Assembly (NCBI GenBank): GCA_947364965.1
Contig: CANAUU010000020.1
Coordinates: 1 to 13,319 of the forward strand
DNA from: an uncultured Candidatus Saccharibacteria bacterium
Lineage (GTDB): Bacteria > Patescibacteriota > Saccharimonadia > Saccharimonadales > Saccharimonadaceae
Length of the DNA stretch: 13,319 nt
Reading direction: 5' to 3'
A model generated the notes under the pieces. That model did not search any database. It was not told the origin of the DNA and worked only from the letters and a program-made list of their open reading frames with translations. This document shows, piece after piece, positions 5,999-12,701 of the stretch. The position numbers were made by a program, and so were the translations under genes. Each line of letters begins with the position of its first letter. Position 1 is the stretch's first letter.

Positions 5999-6547
5999 AT
6001 GAAAAAGCTTAAAAATTTTCTAAAACGACATCAGACCGTCGCAGCTATCTTGGTCGCAGTGCTAAGCAGTCTTGTTTGGGCAATTCTCCAAACACTACTA
6101 AATAGAGTCAACTTTTTTGATGCTATTTTAGACTTACCCGTGAAATTATTAAGTTTCGTTTGGAGTTTCTTGCTTCTTGATATTCCAGTGTGGGCTATTA
6201 TTATAGGCGTAGGGGTTATAACATCTGGGTTTTGCTTATATGTTCGGGCTTTTTCAACATCTGAGCAAGAGGGCTTAATTAAGGACTACACTAGTGACTC
6301 CTACAAGGGGCAAAAATACAAATGGAATTGGAATAAAAACCAGATGCATGATTTAAGACCCATTTGCAACGATTGTAGTGGTGAGTTAATTCCTGACAAC
6401 TTAACCGGATATAGTGCTTGGCTTTTATGCCCAAATTGCGATAAACGATACAAAATGACAGATGAAACTGCGTTAGCGCATGCAGAAACATATTTTACCA
6501 ATAGAGCCAATAGAAAATCAGAAGAGCTCAAGCAAGCCAAAAGCTAA
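5999..6547 (+). CDS. membrane-anchored zinc-ribbon protein, third gene of the HaeIII-like operon
   Basis: The 182-aa product has a basic N-terminus, hydrophobic segments at about 14-35 and 47-83 (two or three helices), and a cytoplasmic-type tail. The tail has a tryptophan/tyrosine patch (YKGQKYKWNWNKN, 102-114) followed by a zinc ribbon: C123-x2-C126 and C144-x2-C147. It begins only 6 nt after the endonuclease stop. Its GGGAGGA ribosome site overlaps the last codons of that gene, so it belongs to the same transcript. HaeIII-type systems do not need such a partner. I recall membrane proteins with a similar aromatic patch plus zinc ribbon as unnamed proteins in accessory regions, but cannot name a family. 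A membrane-localised back-up defence or a DNA-uptake-linked role is speculation. The C-terminus (170-182) is charged and helical. Confidence 0.8.
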   Translation: MKKLKNFLKRHQTVAAILVAVLSSLVWAILQTLLNRVNFFDAILDLPVKLLSFVWSFLLLDIPVWAIIIGVGVITSGFCLYVRAFSTSEQEGLIKDYTSDSYKGQKYKWNWNKNQMHDLRPICNDCSGELIPDNLTGYSAWLLCPNCDKRYKMTDETALAHAETYFTNRANRKSEELKQAKS

Positions 6548-6590
6548 GCTCAACCATATGCCCAACATCAACTATGGACAAAACTTTACT

Positions 6591-7049
6591 TTACTCTTCT
6601 ATCACAAAAGAAGAGAATGAGGCTAATAAATTTGCATCTCTGTTGCAATCTCTAATTTTAAACCGTTCGAGAATTGACCGTTCCGTTTCAGGACTCCAAT
6701 AAATTTTCAATCTCTTCCTAGCACGCGTAATAGCCGTGTAAAAAATACTGTGCGTAATTCTTTCCTCAACCTCATTCGTAATTATAATTTTCACAGAGTC
6801 ATACTCCAAGCCTTGTGCTTTATGAATAGAAATCGCATACGAAACCTGAAAAGGAACAATGGATGAGTCATTACCTACATCATCTTCGTCGGTGCTTCGA
6901 TATTTGTCCACACTAACCGAGATGACTGGCTTACCTGCTGCCGATCTTCCAACAATAAAAGAATCATACGCTAAAGCATCGTTTTCATTAATTAACTCTT
7001 CCATCTCGATGTTAAACCAAACTCGTTGATCCTCCATGCGAATGTCCAC
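6591..7049 (-). CDS. C-terminal motor fragment of the split SF1 helicase
   Basis: This 152-codon segment carries helicase motifs V and VI: VSYAISIHKAQGLEYDSVKI, then FYTAITRARKRLKIYWSPE. They are the parts missing from the 749-aa reading frame just upstream. The two frames are in phase (9311 and 7049 differ by a multiple of 3) and only one TAA (7062-7064) separates them. A GAGGGAG sequence (7053-7059) sits right after that TAA and 3 nt before GTG 7049, so separate initiation on the same mRNA is possible, although the spacing is short. ATG at 7037 is an alternative start. Most likely this is the displaced end of one ancestral helicase of about 905 aa. Whether it is made as a second subunit, by stop read-through, or not at all cannot be told from sequence. 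Confidence 0.7.
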   Translation of the reverse strand: MDIRMEDQRVWFNIEMEELINENDALAYDSFIVGRSAAGKPVISVSVDKYRSTDEDDVGNDSSIVPFQVSYAISIHKAQGLEYDSVKIIITNEVEERITHSIFYTAITRARKRLKIYWSPETERSILERFKIRDCNRDANLLASFSSFVIEE

Positions 7050-7061
7050 AATTCTCCCTCT

Positions 7062-7064
7062 TTA
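7062..7064 (-). other. in-frame TAA splitting the helicase
   Basis: On the minus strand the reading is AAT AAT TAA AGA GGG AGA ATT GTG GAC ATT. The codons on both sides belong to one helicase in the same phase. One base change (for example from TTA, AAA, GAA or CAA) would restore one frame of about 905 residues. Confidence 0.75.
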
Positions 7065-9311
7065 ATTATTTTCAAATATGTTAAAAACACGACTCGACTC
7101 ATTAAATAAAACTGGATCTCCCACTTTATATGTATTAACTCCCCAAACAACACTTCTATTCGGATTGCTATTTTGCAAAAAACGATTAACATTATTAATA
7201 CCGTACAGCCCATCGTAATTTAAGCAAAGAATAATTTCATCGTCTTCACTACGTTCAAACACAGACTCGTCTAACCTCGCAACGCAGCCATTCTTTACTA
7301 ACGGCTCTAAAATAGCATCGTCAAGTTTGCGCACGCGATCCCAAATAGTCAACAGGTTAGCATCGGTTGCACGATATGGATGGGTTAATTCAAATACGGC
7401 TGCTTTTGGGATAAACTTTCGAGCAATACTAAACCAGTTACCAAAACGAATTGACTCTATCTGATACGCGTCACCAACAAGAACAAGAAGTTCAAAGTTT
7501 GTTTTTTCTAGTACTCGTTGCATATCGTAATTGCTGACAGTGCTACATTCATCAATAAAAAGACTATCACAATCAACTTTGTCGTCCCACCTTGAAAGGA
7601 AACTAGTAATTGTACTATACTCACTATTGCTAGCAGAAACTTTCCTTCGCATATTATCCACGGCCGAATGCGTATCAGCTAGAAAAATCTTACTTTTAGC
7701 CTCCAAAAAATCTGCCAGATGCTTAATCAGTGTAGATTTACCCGTACCAGCAGAGCCATAAATCAACGCAACATGGGAGTTCGCGAACATCTCCAGCAAA
7801 ATCCCCCTTTTAAGACCGTCGTCAATTACGCATGAACCTCCCGAAAGCCACAAACTAGCAGAAACTGCCCACCGAACAGCACCCGACGAAGCCAGTTCCT
7901 GTAATTCCTCGATAATTTTAGTGCTATCATCGACGTAGCTCTTAATATAAAGATGTTCTTTGTATTCTTCAATCCTACGCTCAATATGCTTATGATACAA
8001 CGCTGCATTATACTTACCGACCAAGGCGTCAATGTCGCCAAAGCCCTCAACTTCAGACTTAGGAGTAAACAAGCAACCTTCTACTTCGGTATTATTCTTA
8101 ACATACCTAGCAAGTAGCTCGTGCTCATGACTAGAAGACGAAATAGAGTTGAATAAGTCAAATATTTTTGGATTATGTCGTAAAAGGGAAGAGCAATATG
8201 GCATACAATCAAAGGGAATACACCCATAGCTCAGATAAAGATTAGACAGCAAGGCACACGGTTCGCCTCTATATTGGTCTTTGATAACTTGATTATTCAT
8301 CTTATAAAGCAGATACTTCAATACATTTGCCCCAGGCTGATCCGTCATTACTATTTCTCGACATCGGTCAAGTATTTCGTAAATCCTAGACGATCGAGCA
8401 TTAGAAATAACCTGCATTTTTACGGAATCATAATAAGCCTGATCACTGCCTACAAGTTCACTTAATGACATCTTAGTATCTACTAGAAATCTCATCAGTT
8501 CCTTATATTCATACGAGTTCGTGTTGCATTTCAGTTTGAAATCAAGAATTCTAGAAAAATTTTCCCACTCACAAGGTCTAATAGAAACTTCATAATTATC
8601 GATCACGAGAATTGCCATATCTCTATTGAGCACATGAATCACGTCGTCATGCATCCATAGCTTAACGGCATAGTTATCAACGATTTCATGCTGAGTAAAA
8701 GCAATAACCCTATCAAACTTGCTTGCATTGGCATTTGCTATGGTAAACGTAACTTCATAATAGACTCTTTGATGAACAAAAAATGGCTTCACTTTCTGCA
8801 CATAATATCGATCAACGTAAACAACAGAAGAACTAAACACACTCGGGGATCTAATACTTTCAGCAATCGCTTCATAATAGCCGAAAAGTTCGTTGTCTGT
8901 GTACAAAGGAAATTCACTTACATTTTCCAATACGTCCATATTAAAGGTTTGCTTTAAATATGTTTTAAGCCGCAATAAATACTCGTAATACTTCAACATA
9001 AGACGCTCCGACCCGTCCCCGTCAATAGTATAATGTGAAACAGATTTCTGGAGCATTTCATGGAATTTGTAAAGGAAACGAAGATCACCTCTACTCCGCA
9101 AATCTTTTAGAGCAGCCTTACGCAAAGGATAGTCATTAGGGTCAACATCTTGACTTCCAGAGTATATCTTAATCGCTATATACTCTACAAAATTGCGAAG
9201 CTGCCCAAGAAGGTTCTGGCTAAGTAGCCCCCTACTAGTGGGCCCTAACTCAGAAATATTACCGCATATTACATCACTCGTATCAAGAATAGATCTATCA
9301 ATCCTCAGCAT
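7062..9311 (-). CDS. SF1/RecD-like DNA helicase, large N-terminal part, ended by an in-frame TAA
   Basis: These 749 codons have an unrecognised N-terminal half (about 1-500) and an SF1 ATPase core. Walker A is GSAGTGKST (519-527). The Ia-like element is FLADTHSAVDN (543-553). Walker B is LFIDECS (584-590). Motif III is LVGDAYQIES (611-620). An arginine/aromatic motif PYR is at 645-647. The frame stops after GDPVLFNESSRVFNIFENN, in the middle of the second RecA-like domain. Motifs V and VI lie downstream in the same phase. Family members known to me continue here without a break (roughly NNLKGRIV), so the TAA looks like a point nonsense change. On its own this product would lack an essential part of the motor. 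It lies directly downstream of tRNA-Ala on the same strand, with an 80-nt gap. Such helicases are frequent in defence islands; the exact role is unknown. Confidence 0.8.
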   Translation of the reverse strand: MLRIDRSILDTSDVICGNISELGPTSRGLLSQNLLGQLRNFVEYIAIKIYSGSQDVDPNDYPLRKAALKDLRSRGDLRFLYKFHEMLQKSVSHYTIDGDGSERLMLKYYEYLLRLKTYLKQTFNMDVLENVSEFPLYTDNELFGYYEAIAESIRSPSVFSSSVVYVDRYYVQKVKPFFVHQRVYYEVTFTIANANASKFDRVIAFTQHEIVDNYAVKLWMHDDVIHVLNRDMAILVIDNYEVSIRPCEWENFSRILDFKLKCNTNSYEYKELMRFLVDTKMSLSELVGSDQAYYDSVKMQVISNARSSRIYEILDRCREIVMTDQPGANVLKYLLYKMNNQVIKDQYRGEPCALLSNLYLSYGCIPFDCMPYCSSLLRHNPKIFDLFNSISSSSHEHELLARYVKNNTEVEGCLFTPKSEVEGFGDIDALVGKYNAALYHKHIERRIEEYKEHLYIKSYVDDSTKIIEELQELASSGAVRWAVSASLWLSGGSCVIDDGLKRGILLEMFANSHVALIYGSAGTGKSTLIKHLADFLEAKSKIFLADTHSAVDNMRRKVSASNSEYSTITSFLSRWDDKVDCDSLFIDECSTVSNYDMQRVLEKTNFELLVLVGDAYQIESIRFGNWFSIARKFIPKAAVFELTHPYRATDANLLTIWDRVRKLDDAILEPLVKNGCVARLDESVFERSEDDEIILCLNYDGLYGINNVNRFLQNSNPNRSVVWGVNTYKVGDPVLFNESSRVFNIFENN

Positions 9312-9390
9312 CGTCCCTTATCGCTCCAGCTATATGTAAACGTAAAACAAAAAGACACTCCCATCACAAGAGATACTCCAAAGTCAAACC
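9312..9390 (-). other. spacer between tRNA-Ala and the helicase
   Basis: The 79 bp have no clear terminator. On the minus strand GGAGTATCT is followed about 20 nt later by the near copy GGAGTGTCT and TTTTTG. The helicase ATG is preceded by AAGGG 4 nt upstream, a weak ribosome site. With no convincing stop signal, read-through from the tRNA promoter into the helicase is plausible. Confidence 0.35.
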
Positions 9391-9401
9391 TGGTGGAGTA
9401 T
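9373..9401. repeat. inverted repeat around the att-like core at the tRNA end
   Basis: ATACTCCA (9373-9380) and TGGAGTAT (9394-9401) are a perfect 8-bp inverted repeat flanking 13 bp of core. The right arm is the tRNA acceptor 3' strand. The left arm is island or trailer sequence. Paired arms around a core resemble tyrosine-recombinase core sites. In RNA, the same pairing could compete with the tRNA acceptor stem. Confidence 0.45.
9380..9399. repeat. tRNA-side copy of the att-like direct repeat
   Basis: AAAGTCAAACCTGGTGGAGT matches 2350-2369 at 18 of 20 positions in direct orientation. It covers the CCA end, the discriminator base and the last acceptor bases of tRNA-Ala plus 11 bp of trailer. 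Confidence 0.6.
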
Positions 9402-9467
9402 ATGAGACTCGAACTCATGACCTCTTCAATGCCATTGAAGCGCTCTAGCCAACTGAGCTAATACCCC
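9391..9467 (-). tRNA. tRNA-Ala (anticodon GGC), CCA encoded
   Basis: The 77-nt gene folds as a normal cloverleaf. The acceptor arm is GGGGTAT paired with ATACTCC. The D-arm is TAGCTCAGTTGGCTAGAGC. The anticodon stem CTTCA/TGAAG holds the loop ATGGCAT with anticodon GGC. The T-arm contains GTTCGAGTC. The acceptor carries the G3-U70 wobble pair, the main identity mark of alanine tRNA. The discriminator is A and CCA is encoded. It reads GCC, which suits the C-ending codon use of the host-like genes. An att-like repeat overlaps its 3' end. Confidence 0.95.
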
Positions 9468-9475
9468 ATAACCCC

Positions 9476-9484
9476 ATTATAGCA
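9476..9484 (-). promoter_or_regulatory. extended -10 promoter of tRNA-Ala
   Basis: On the minus strand TGCTATAAT ends 8 nt before the first base of the tRNA, with TGGTCA (4 of 6 matches to TTGACA) 17 bp upstream of the TATAAT. Transcription would start at, or within a base or two of, the mature 5' end, so little or no 5' leader would need RNase P trimming. Confidence 0.65.
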
Positions 9485-9532
9485 CCTAATCCCGCTTCTG
9501 ACCAGCCCTATTTTCATTTTTCTCCCCACTTA

Positions 9533-9541
9533 TGCTATAAT
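9533..9541 (+). promoter_or_regulatory. extended -10 promoter of the CmpB-like gene (leaderless)
   Basis: TGCTATAAT ends 6 nt before the ATG at 9548. There is no room for a ribosome binding site, so transcription probably starts at the ATG. The element is identical to the one used by tRNA-Ala on the other strand. Confidence 0.65.
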
Positions 9542-9547
9542 ATTCTC

Positions 9548-10282
9548 ATGACCAAGTCATCAGAAGTAGCAGCTCCACGAAGGACCAAACCATCAGGGGC
9601 GGAAGTTTCGCAAAAATCTAAACCACCCAAAACGGAAACCTCGCAGAAAACCAACTCCCCAGCAGCCAAATCCACCAAATCTCTCAAGCCCAGACGCCCT
9701 TTCGCTGAGGGCCTCTGCTTCAAAAAACTCTTCTTCATCTTCCTCATCGGCTCCATTTTCGGCACTATCTACGAAGACCTCCTTATCTTCGCCCGCACCT
9801 ACCTCGAAACCGGCACCGGCATCTGGATGACCCACCGCGGCGTCATCTGGGGACCATTCAACGTCATCTATGGTTTCGGCGCCGCCCTCATGTGTTGGGC
9901 GCTCCTCCGCAAGAAACTCGAAAACTGGCAAATTTTCGTCTATTCCGCCTTCATCGGTGGCGCCGTCGAATACGGCCTCAGCTTTCTCCAAGAAACCTTC
10001 ACCGGCACCACCTCCTGGGACTACTCTGGACAACTCGGCAGCATCGCTGGTCGCACCACCCTCCCCATCATGGCTTTCTGGGGCTTTCTCGGCCTCATTC
10101 TCGTCAAAGTTATCTACCCCTTCTGCTCTGCCCTCATCGAAAAAATCCCCCTCGAAGTCGGCGAACGCCTCTTTGTTGTCCTCCTGATTTTCATGATTTT
10201 CAATATGCTCGTGTCTTGGACCGCCATCATTCGTCAAAACCTCCGTCACCACGGCGTTAAACCCTTCACTCCTATCGGCTAA
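9548..10282 (+). CDS. CmpB-type putative ABC transporter permease (PF06541-like), truncated by TAA
   Basis: These 244 codons start with a Lys/Pro/Ser/Thr-rich cytoplasmic tail (1-55), followed by about five membrane segments (60-82, 99-120, 127-147, 172-192, 207-227). Family marks include FLIGSIFGTIYEDL (65-78), THRGVIWGPFNVIYGFGA (95-112), FIGGAVEYGLSFL (135-147), TSWDYSG (155-161) and GRTTLPIMAFWGFLG (168-182). These follow the pattern of the putative ABC-transporter type IV / CmpB family (G.I.GPFN..YG.G; E.....E....W.YS). The function of this family is poorly known; no ATPase partner is next to it. The frame stops at HHGVKPFTPIG, but 24 further in-phase codons encode the tail expected of the family (see 10283-10357). 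Codons are C-ending. The gene is leaderless, with the -10 box 6 nt before the ATG. A glycosyltransferase gene follows on the same strand. Confidence 0.85.
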   Translation: MTKSSEVAAPRRTKPSGAEVSQKSKPPKTETSQKTNSPAAKSTKSLKPRRPFAEGLCFKKLFFIFLIGSIFGTIYEDLLIFARTYLETGTGIWMTHRGVIWGPFNVIYGFGAALMCWALLRKKLENWQIFVYSAFIGGAVEYGLSFLQETFTGTTSWDYSGQLGSIAGRTTLPIMAFWGFLGLILVKVIYPFCSALIEKIPLEVGERLFVVLLIFMIFNMLVSWTAIIRQNLRHHGVKPFTPIG

Positions 10283-10357
10283 TTTCTCGACCATAAATTC
10301 AACGACGATTACCTAAAACAATACTTCCCAAACATGGTTCGCACTAATGGCAAATAA
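10283..10357 (+). pseudogene. orphaned 24-codon C-terminal tail of the CmpB-like gene
   Basis: Immediately after the TAA at 10280-10282, the same phase reads FLDHKFNDDYLKQYFPNMVR, then TNGK and a second TAA at 10355-10357. Tails of the form (E)FLD..(F/Y).D..L....PNM are what I know from the end of this family. The expected residue at the stop is Glu (GAA), one G-to-T change from TAA. The codons keep the C-ending style of the gene. No start codon allows separate translation of the whole piece. Confidence 0.7.
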
Positions 10358-10396
10358 CTCCGCAAAACATTAAACACCAGCGCAAAAGGGCATCAC

Positions 10397-11713
10397 ATGA
10401 CAATATTTATCGGTTTCATCCTCGTTCTCCTCGGAGTAGTTTGGTTCCTTTCGACCGGTCTTTTCATGGGTCGCCAAAAACTCCAGCTCATACCTCGTAG
10501 AAATCCCGAGCACATTGCTATTCTTATCCCTGCCCGCGACGAAAGCCGCGTCATCGCCGGTCTCCTCGAAAGCCTCGAAGCTCAAACCCACCCCATTCGT
10601 ATGTCAGATGTCTTCGTCATTGTCGAATCTGAAAAAGATCCCACCGTCAAAATCTGTCGTGAACACGGTGCTTCCGTTATCATTCGCACCCGCCCAGAGC
10701 GCCAACGCAAAGGCTACGCCCTCGACGAAGCCATAAAACAAATTTTCGCCAAATCTAATAAGCGCCAAACCTCCGCCCAATCCCCGCTCTACGACGCCTA
10801 TTTTATCTTCGACGCCGACAACCGCCTTGCGCCCAATTATTTCGAAAAAATCTTCGACTCCTACCGCGCCGGCTACCAACTCGCCACCGGTTATCGCCAC
10901 AGCAAAAACGCCAACGCCAACGTCATCGCTGCCGTCTCCAGTCTCACCTTTTCCATGATTAACACTATCGGCAACAAAAAACGCACCCGCCGCGGCGGCA
11001 ATATTATTTTCTCCGGCACCGGCTTTTATATCGACGGCAACGTCGTCGAAGAATGGGGCGGCTGGCCTTTCCACAGCCTGACCGAGGATTACGAACTCTC
11101 CCTCTACGCCACCCTCCACGGCTTCACCACCTTCTACAACGAATCCGCTGTCTTTTACGACGAACAGCCCACCAAATTCTCCCAAACCGTCGCCCAACGC
11201 ACTCGCTGGATTAAGGGCTACTTCTCCTCCCGTCGCAAATACATCCCCCTCATGCGCCGCGCCCTCAAATCACGCTATTCTAACCGCTACCGCAGCGCCG
11301 CCGCCAGTCGTCAAGCGAATGCATCTGCCAATCACCAAACCAACTCCATCAACCTCCAGCCCGCAAACGACAACCGCGGCAGCCTCCGCCGCGAAGCCAT
11401 CGGCGTCAAGCCTGTTATTCTCATCCTCGTCGGTGTCGTCATCATGCTCCTCGGCGGTCTCATCGAACTCTGCGTCCGTGGCGAGTTCCTCGCTGCCTTC
11501 CTCGCTGTACTCGCCACCCTCGCGCTCGTCTATTCCGTCCTCATGTTTATCACCATCGAACTTATCAAACGCGAAAAATTCTCCCTCACCCCCGAAATCC
11601 GCCGTCGTGCCGTCCTCTTTAACCCTATCTATCTCATCACTTACGTTTGGTGCGCCCTAAAAGCCCTCTTCATCAAAAACGTCAAATGGTCTCGCATCGA
11701 CCACAAAGGCTAA
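10397..11713 (+). CDS. membrane family-2 glycosyltransferase
   Basis: This 438-aa enzyme joins sugars from a nucleotide-sugar donor to a growing glycan or lipid acceptor at the inner face of the membrane. An N-terminal helix (2-20) comes first. The GT-A domain opens with HIAILIPARDESRVIAGLLESL (39-60). FIFDADN has D139-x-D141 for metal/nucleotide binding. SGTGFYIDG (206-214) forms the acceptor side. LTED (228-231) holds the likely catalytic acid/base. QRTRW (267-271) is the Q..RW motif of processive, cellulose-synthase-like enzymes. A low-complexity Ala/Asn/Gln linker (296-336) precedes two long helices (338-360, 362-390) and a basic tail. The product is unknown; an envelope polysaccharide or glycolipid is likely. 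The ATG at 10397 has AAAGGG about 6 nt upstream. It follows the CmpB-like gene by 39 nt (from its original stop), so an operon is possible. Confidence 0.9.
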   Translation: MTIFIGFILVLLGVVWFLSTGLFMGRQKLQLIPRRNPEHIAILIPARDESRVIAGLLESLEAQTHPIRMSDVFVIVESEKDPTVKICREHGASVIIRTRPERQRKGYALDEAIKQIFAKSNKRQTSAQSPLYDAYFIFDADNRLAPNYFEKIFDSYRAGYQLATGYRHSKNANANVIAAVSSLTFSMINTIGNKKRTRRGGNIIFSGTGFYIDGNVVEEWGGWPFHSLTEDYELSLYATLHGFTTFYNESAVFYDEQPTKFSQTVAQRTRWIKGYFSSRRKYIPLMRRALKSRYSNRYRSAAASRQANASANHQTNSINLQPANDNRGSLRREAIGVKPVILILVGVVIMLLGGLIELCVRGEFLAAFLAVLATLALVYSVLMFITIELIKREKFSLTPEIRRRAVLFNPIYLITYVWCALKALFIKNVKWSRIDHKG

Positions 11714-11732
11714 ACCTATCGACTATAAAAAT

Positions 11733-12701
11733 CTAAACCGAAAAAATATCGCTCAGCAACAATTCCGCACCAGCAGTATTCACGAAGAAATTACCCGGAT
11801 TAGCCTCCAAAGCCTCCACCACATCACTCCTCTGATGCGCAATTTTCGGCTGCTTACTTTCAAACAACGTATTAGCATATAATCCATCGAGCAGAACTCC
11901 ATAGTGAATATGCTCGTCGCTTTCGGCAAACTTGATAAAATAGGCAAACTCTACAGCCTGCTTATTCTGCCCGCCACCGCTACCTTTCATCATCTTCAAC
12001 TCAAAAATATAATATTGCCCGCGATGCTTAAAAACTACGTCCGGCATTTTACCCTGTTCAATAGCCCTAGATTCCATCTTGAGTCCAAGCTCACTCAACA
12101 AACGCACAAAATACTTCCTACCAGTTTTATCTGGGAGAAAATAATAATCGTCATCGCTCAAAACCTGTTCTACATCGCATAACTCGTGCAGCGAATATGG
12201 CGCCAACAAATTAACAAACTTATCTATCGAAGTCTTAGAGTTCCGCTTGTGTGAATAACTATCGCACACGACCTGCAAAGAAATGTCAGAATAACCATAG
12301 CCTTTATACATATCATGCCGCTCCTGACAATACCTAATGAGCATCTCATACAAGAACTCGGGTTTCTCCTCATCCGCTAGCTCTTTATAAGTCGTATAAC
12401 TAGAGTTTTGAACCATAAAAAACTGGCAGAACGGAGAAAAATTGATATTTTTAGTAGTATCCAGAATCCGCCTGACTTCATTAACAATCGCGACCAATTC
12501 CTCGTCACCCATGCCTTTCCCCATAGACACCACCACCTGGAATGCGGTAATGAGGTCAATCAGCCGTTTATTCCTCTCGATCAACTTATTTTGCTCCCCC
12601 GCGCAAGACGGAATCACCTGCATATTCTTCGCATAAAACGGGTCGAACAATGGCTCGGGGTGCTCTTTAGAATATTCAAAGTAGCGTTTGTTGTCTAACA
12701 T
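11733..12701 (-). CDS. PD-(D/E)xK nuclease, probable type II restriction endonuclease
   Basis: The 322-aa soluble protein has a C-terminal nuclease core: P220-D221 in KMPDVVFKHRGQYYIFELKM, with E234-L-K236. This is a textbook PD-x12-ExK catalytic set, followed by KGSGGGQNKQAVEFAYFIKF (239-258). The long N-terminal part is helical with no recognised domain, perhaps for target recognition. The start is ATG 12701: AAAGGA (12708-12713) lies 6 nt upstream, and a TTG one codon earlier is less likely. It overlaps the end of the upstream gene by 26 nt, so the two are translationally coupled, as restriction genes often are with their methylase. I cannot name the enzyme family or its target. Other PD-(D/E)xK roles (repair, other defence) are possible. 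The gene ends with TAG and converges on the glycosyltransferase gene with a gap of only 19 bp. Confidence 0.75.
   Translation of the reverse strand: MLDNKRYFEYSKEHPEPLFDPFYAKNMQVIPSCAGEQNKLIERNKRLIDLITAFQVVVSMGKGMGDEELVAIVNEVRRILDTTKNINFSPFCQFFMVQNSSYTTYKELADEEKPEFLYEMLIRYCQERHDMYKGYGYSDISLQVVCDSYSHKRNSKTSIDKFVNLLAPYSLHELCDVEQVLSDDDYYFLPDKTGRKYFVRLLSELGLKMESRAIEQGKMPDVVFKHRGQYYIFELKMMKGSGGGQNKQAVEFAYFIKFAESDEHIHYGVLLDGLYANTLFESKQPKIAHQRSDVVEALEANPGNFFVNTAGAELLLSDIFSV

Larger units (their letters stand above)
2350..9397. mobile_element. putative 7-kb tRNA-Ala-integrated defence island without a visible integrase
   Basis: The segment between the two AAAGTCAAACCTGGYGGA repeats is A+T-rich with A/T-ending codons, in contrast to the HNH gene on its left and the CmpB-like and glycosyltransferase genes on its right. 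It contains a Schlafen-type AlbA_2 protein, a HaeIII-like restriction-modification operon with a membrane zinc-ribbon gene, and a large helicase. No recombinase, transposase or replication gene is recognisable inside. It may have been mobilised in trans, or may have lost its integrase. Insertion at the tRNA separates the gene from the terminator-like hairpin at 2308-2345. Confidence 0.55.

Noticed and set aside
4054-6547. Controller (C) protein gene for the restriction operon
   Set aside because: No small helix-turn-helix ORF is present in or near the operon; the third gene is a membrane zinc-ribbon protein.
9593-10294. Long minus-strand ORF opposite the CmpB-like gene
   Set aside because: Antisense shadow rich in Glu/Gly/Ala; the plus strand has family motifs and a promoter.
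10604-11197. Long minus-strand ORF opposite the glycosyltransferase
   Set aside because: Gly/Val/Glu-rich antisense shadow; the plus strand carries D-x-D, TED and Q..RW motifs.
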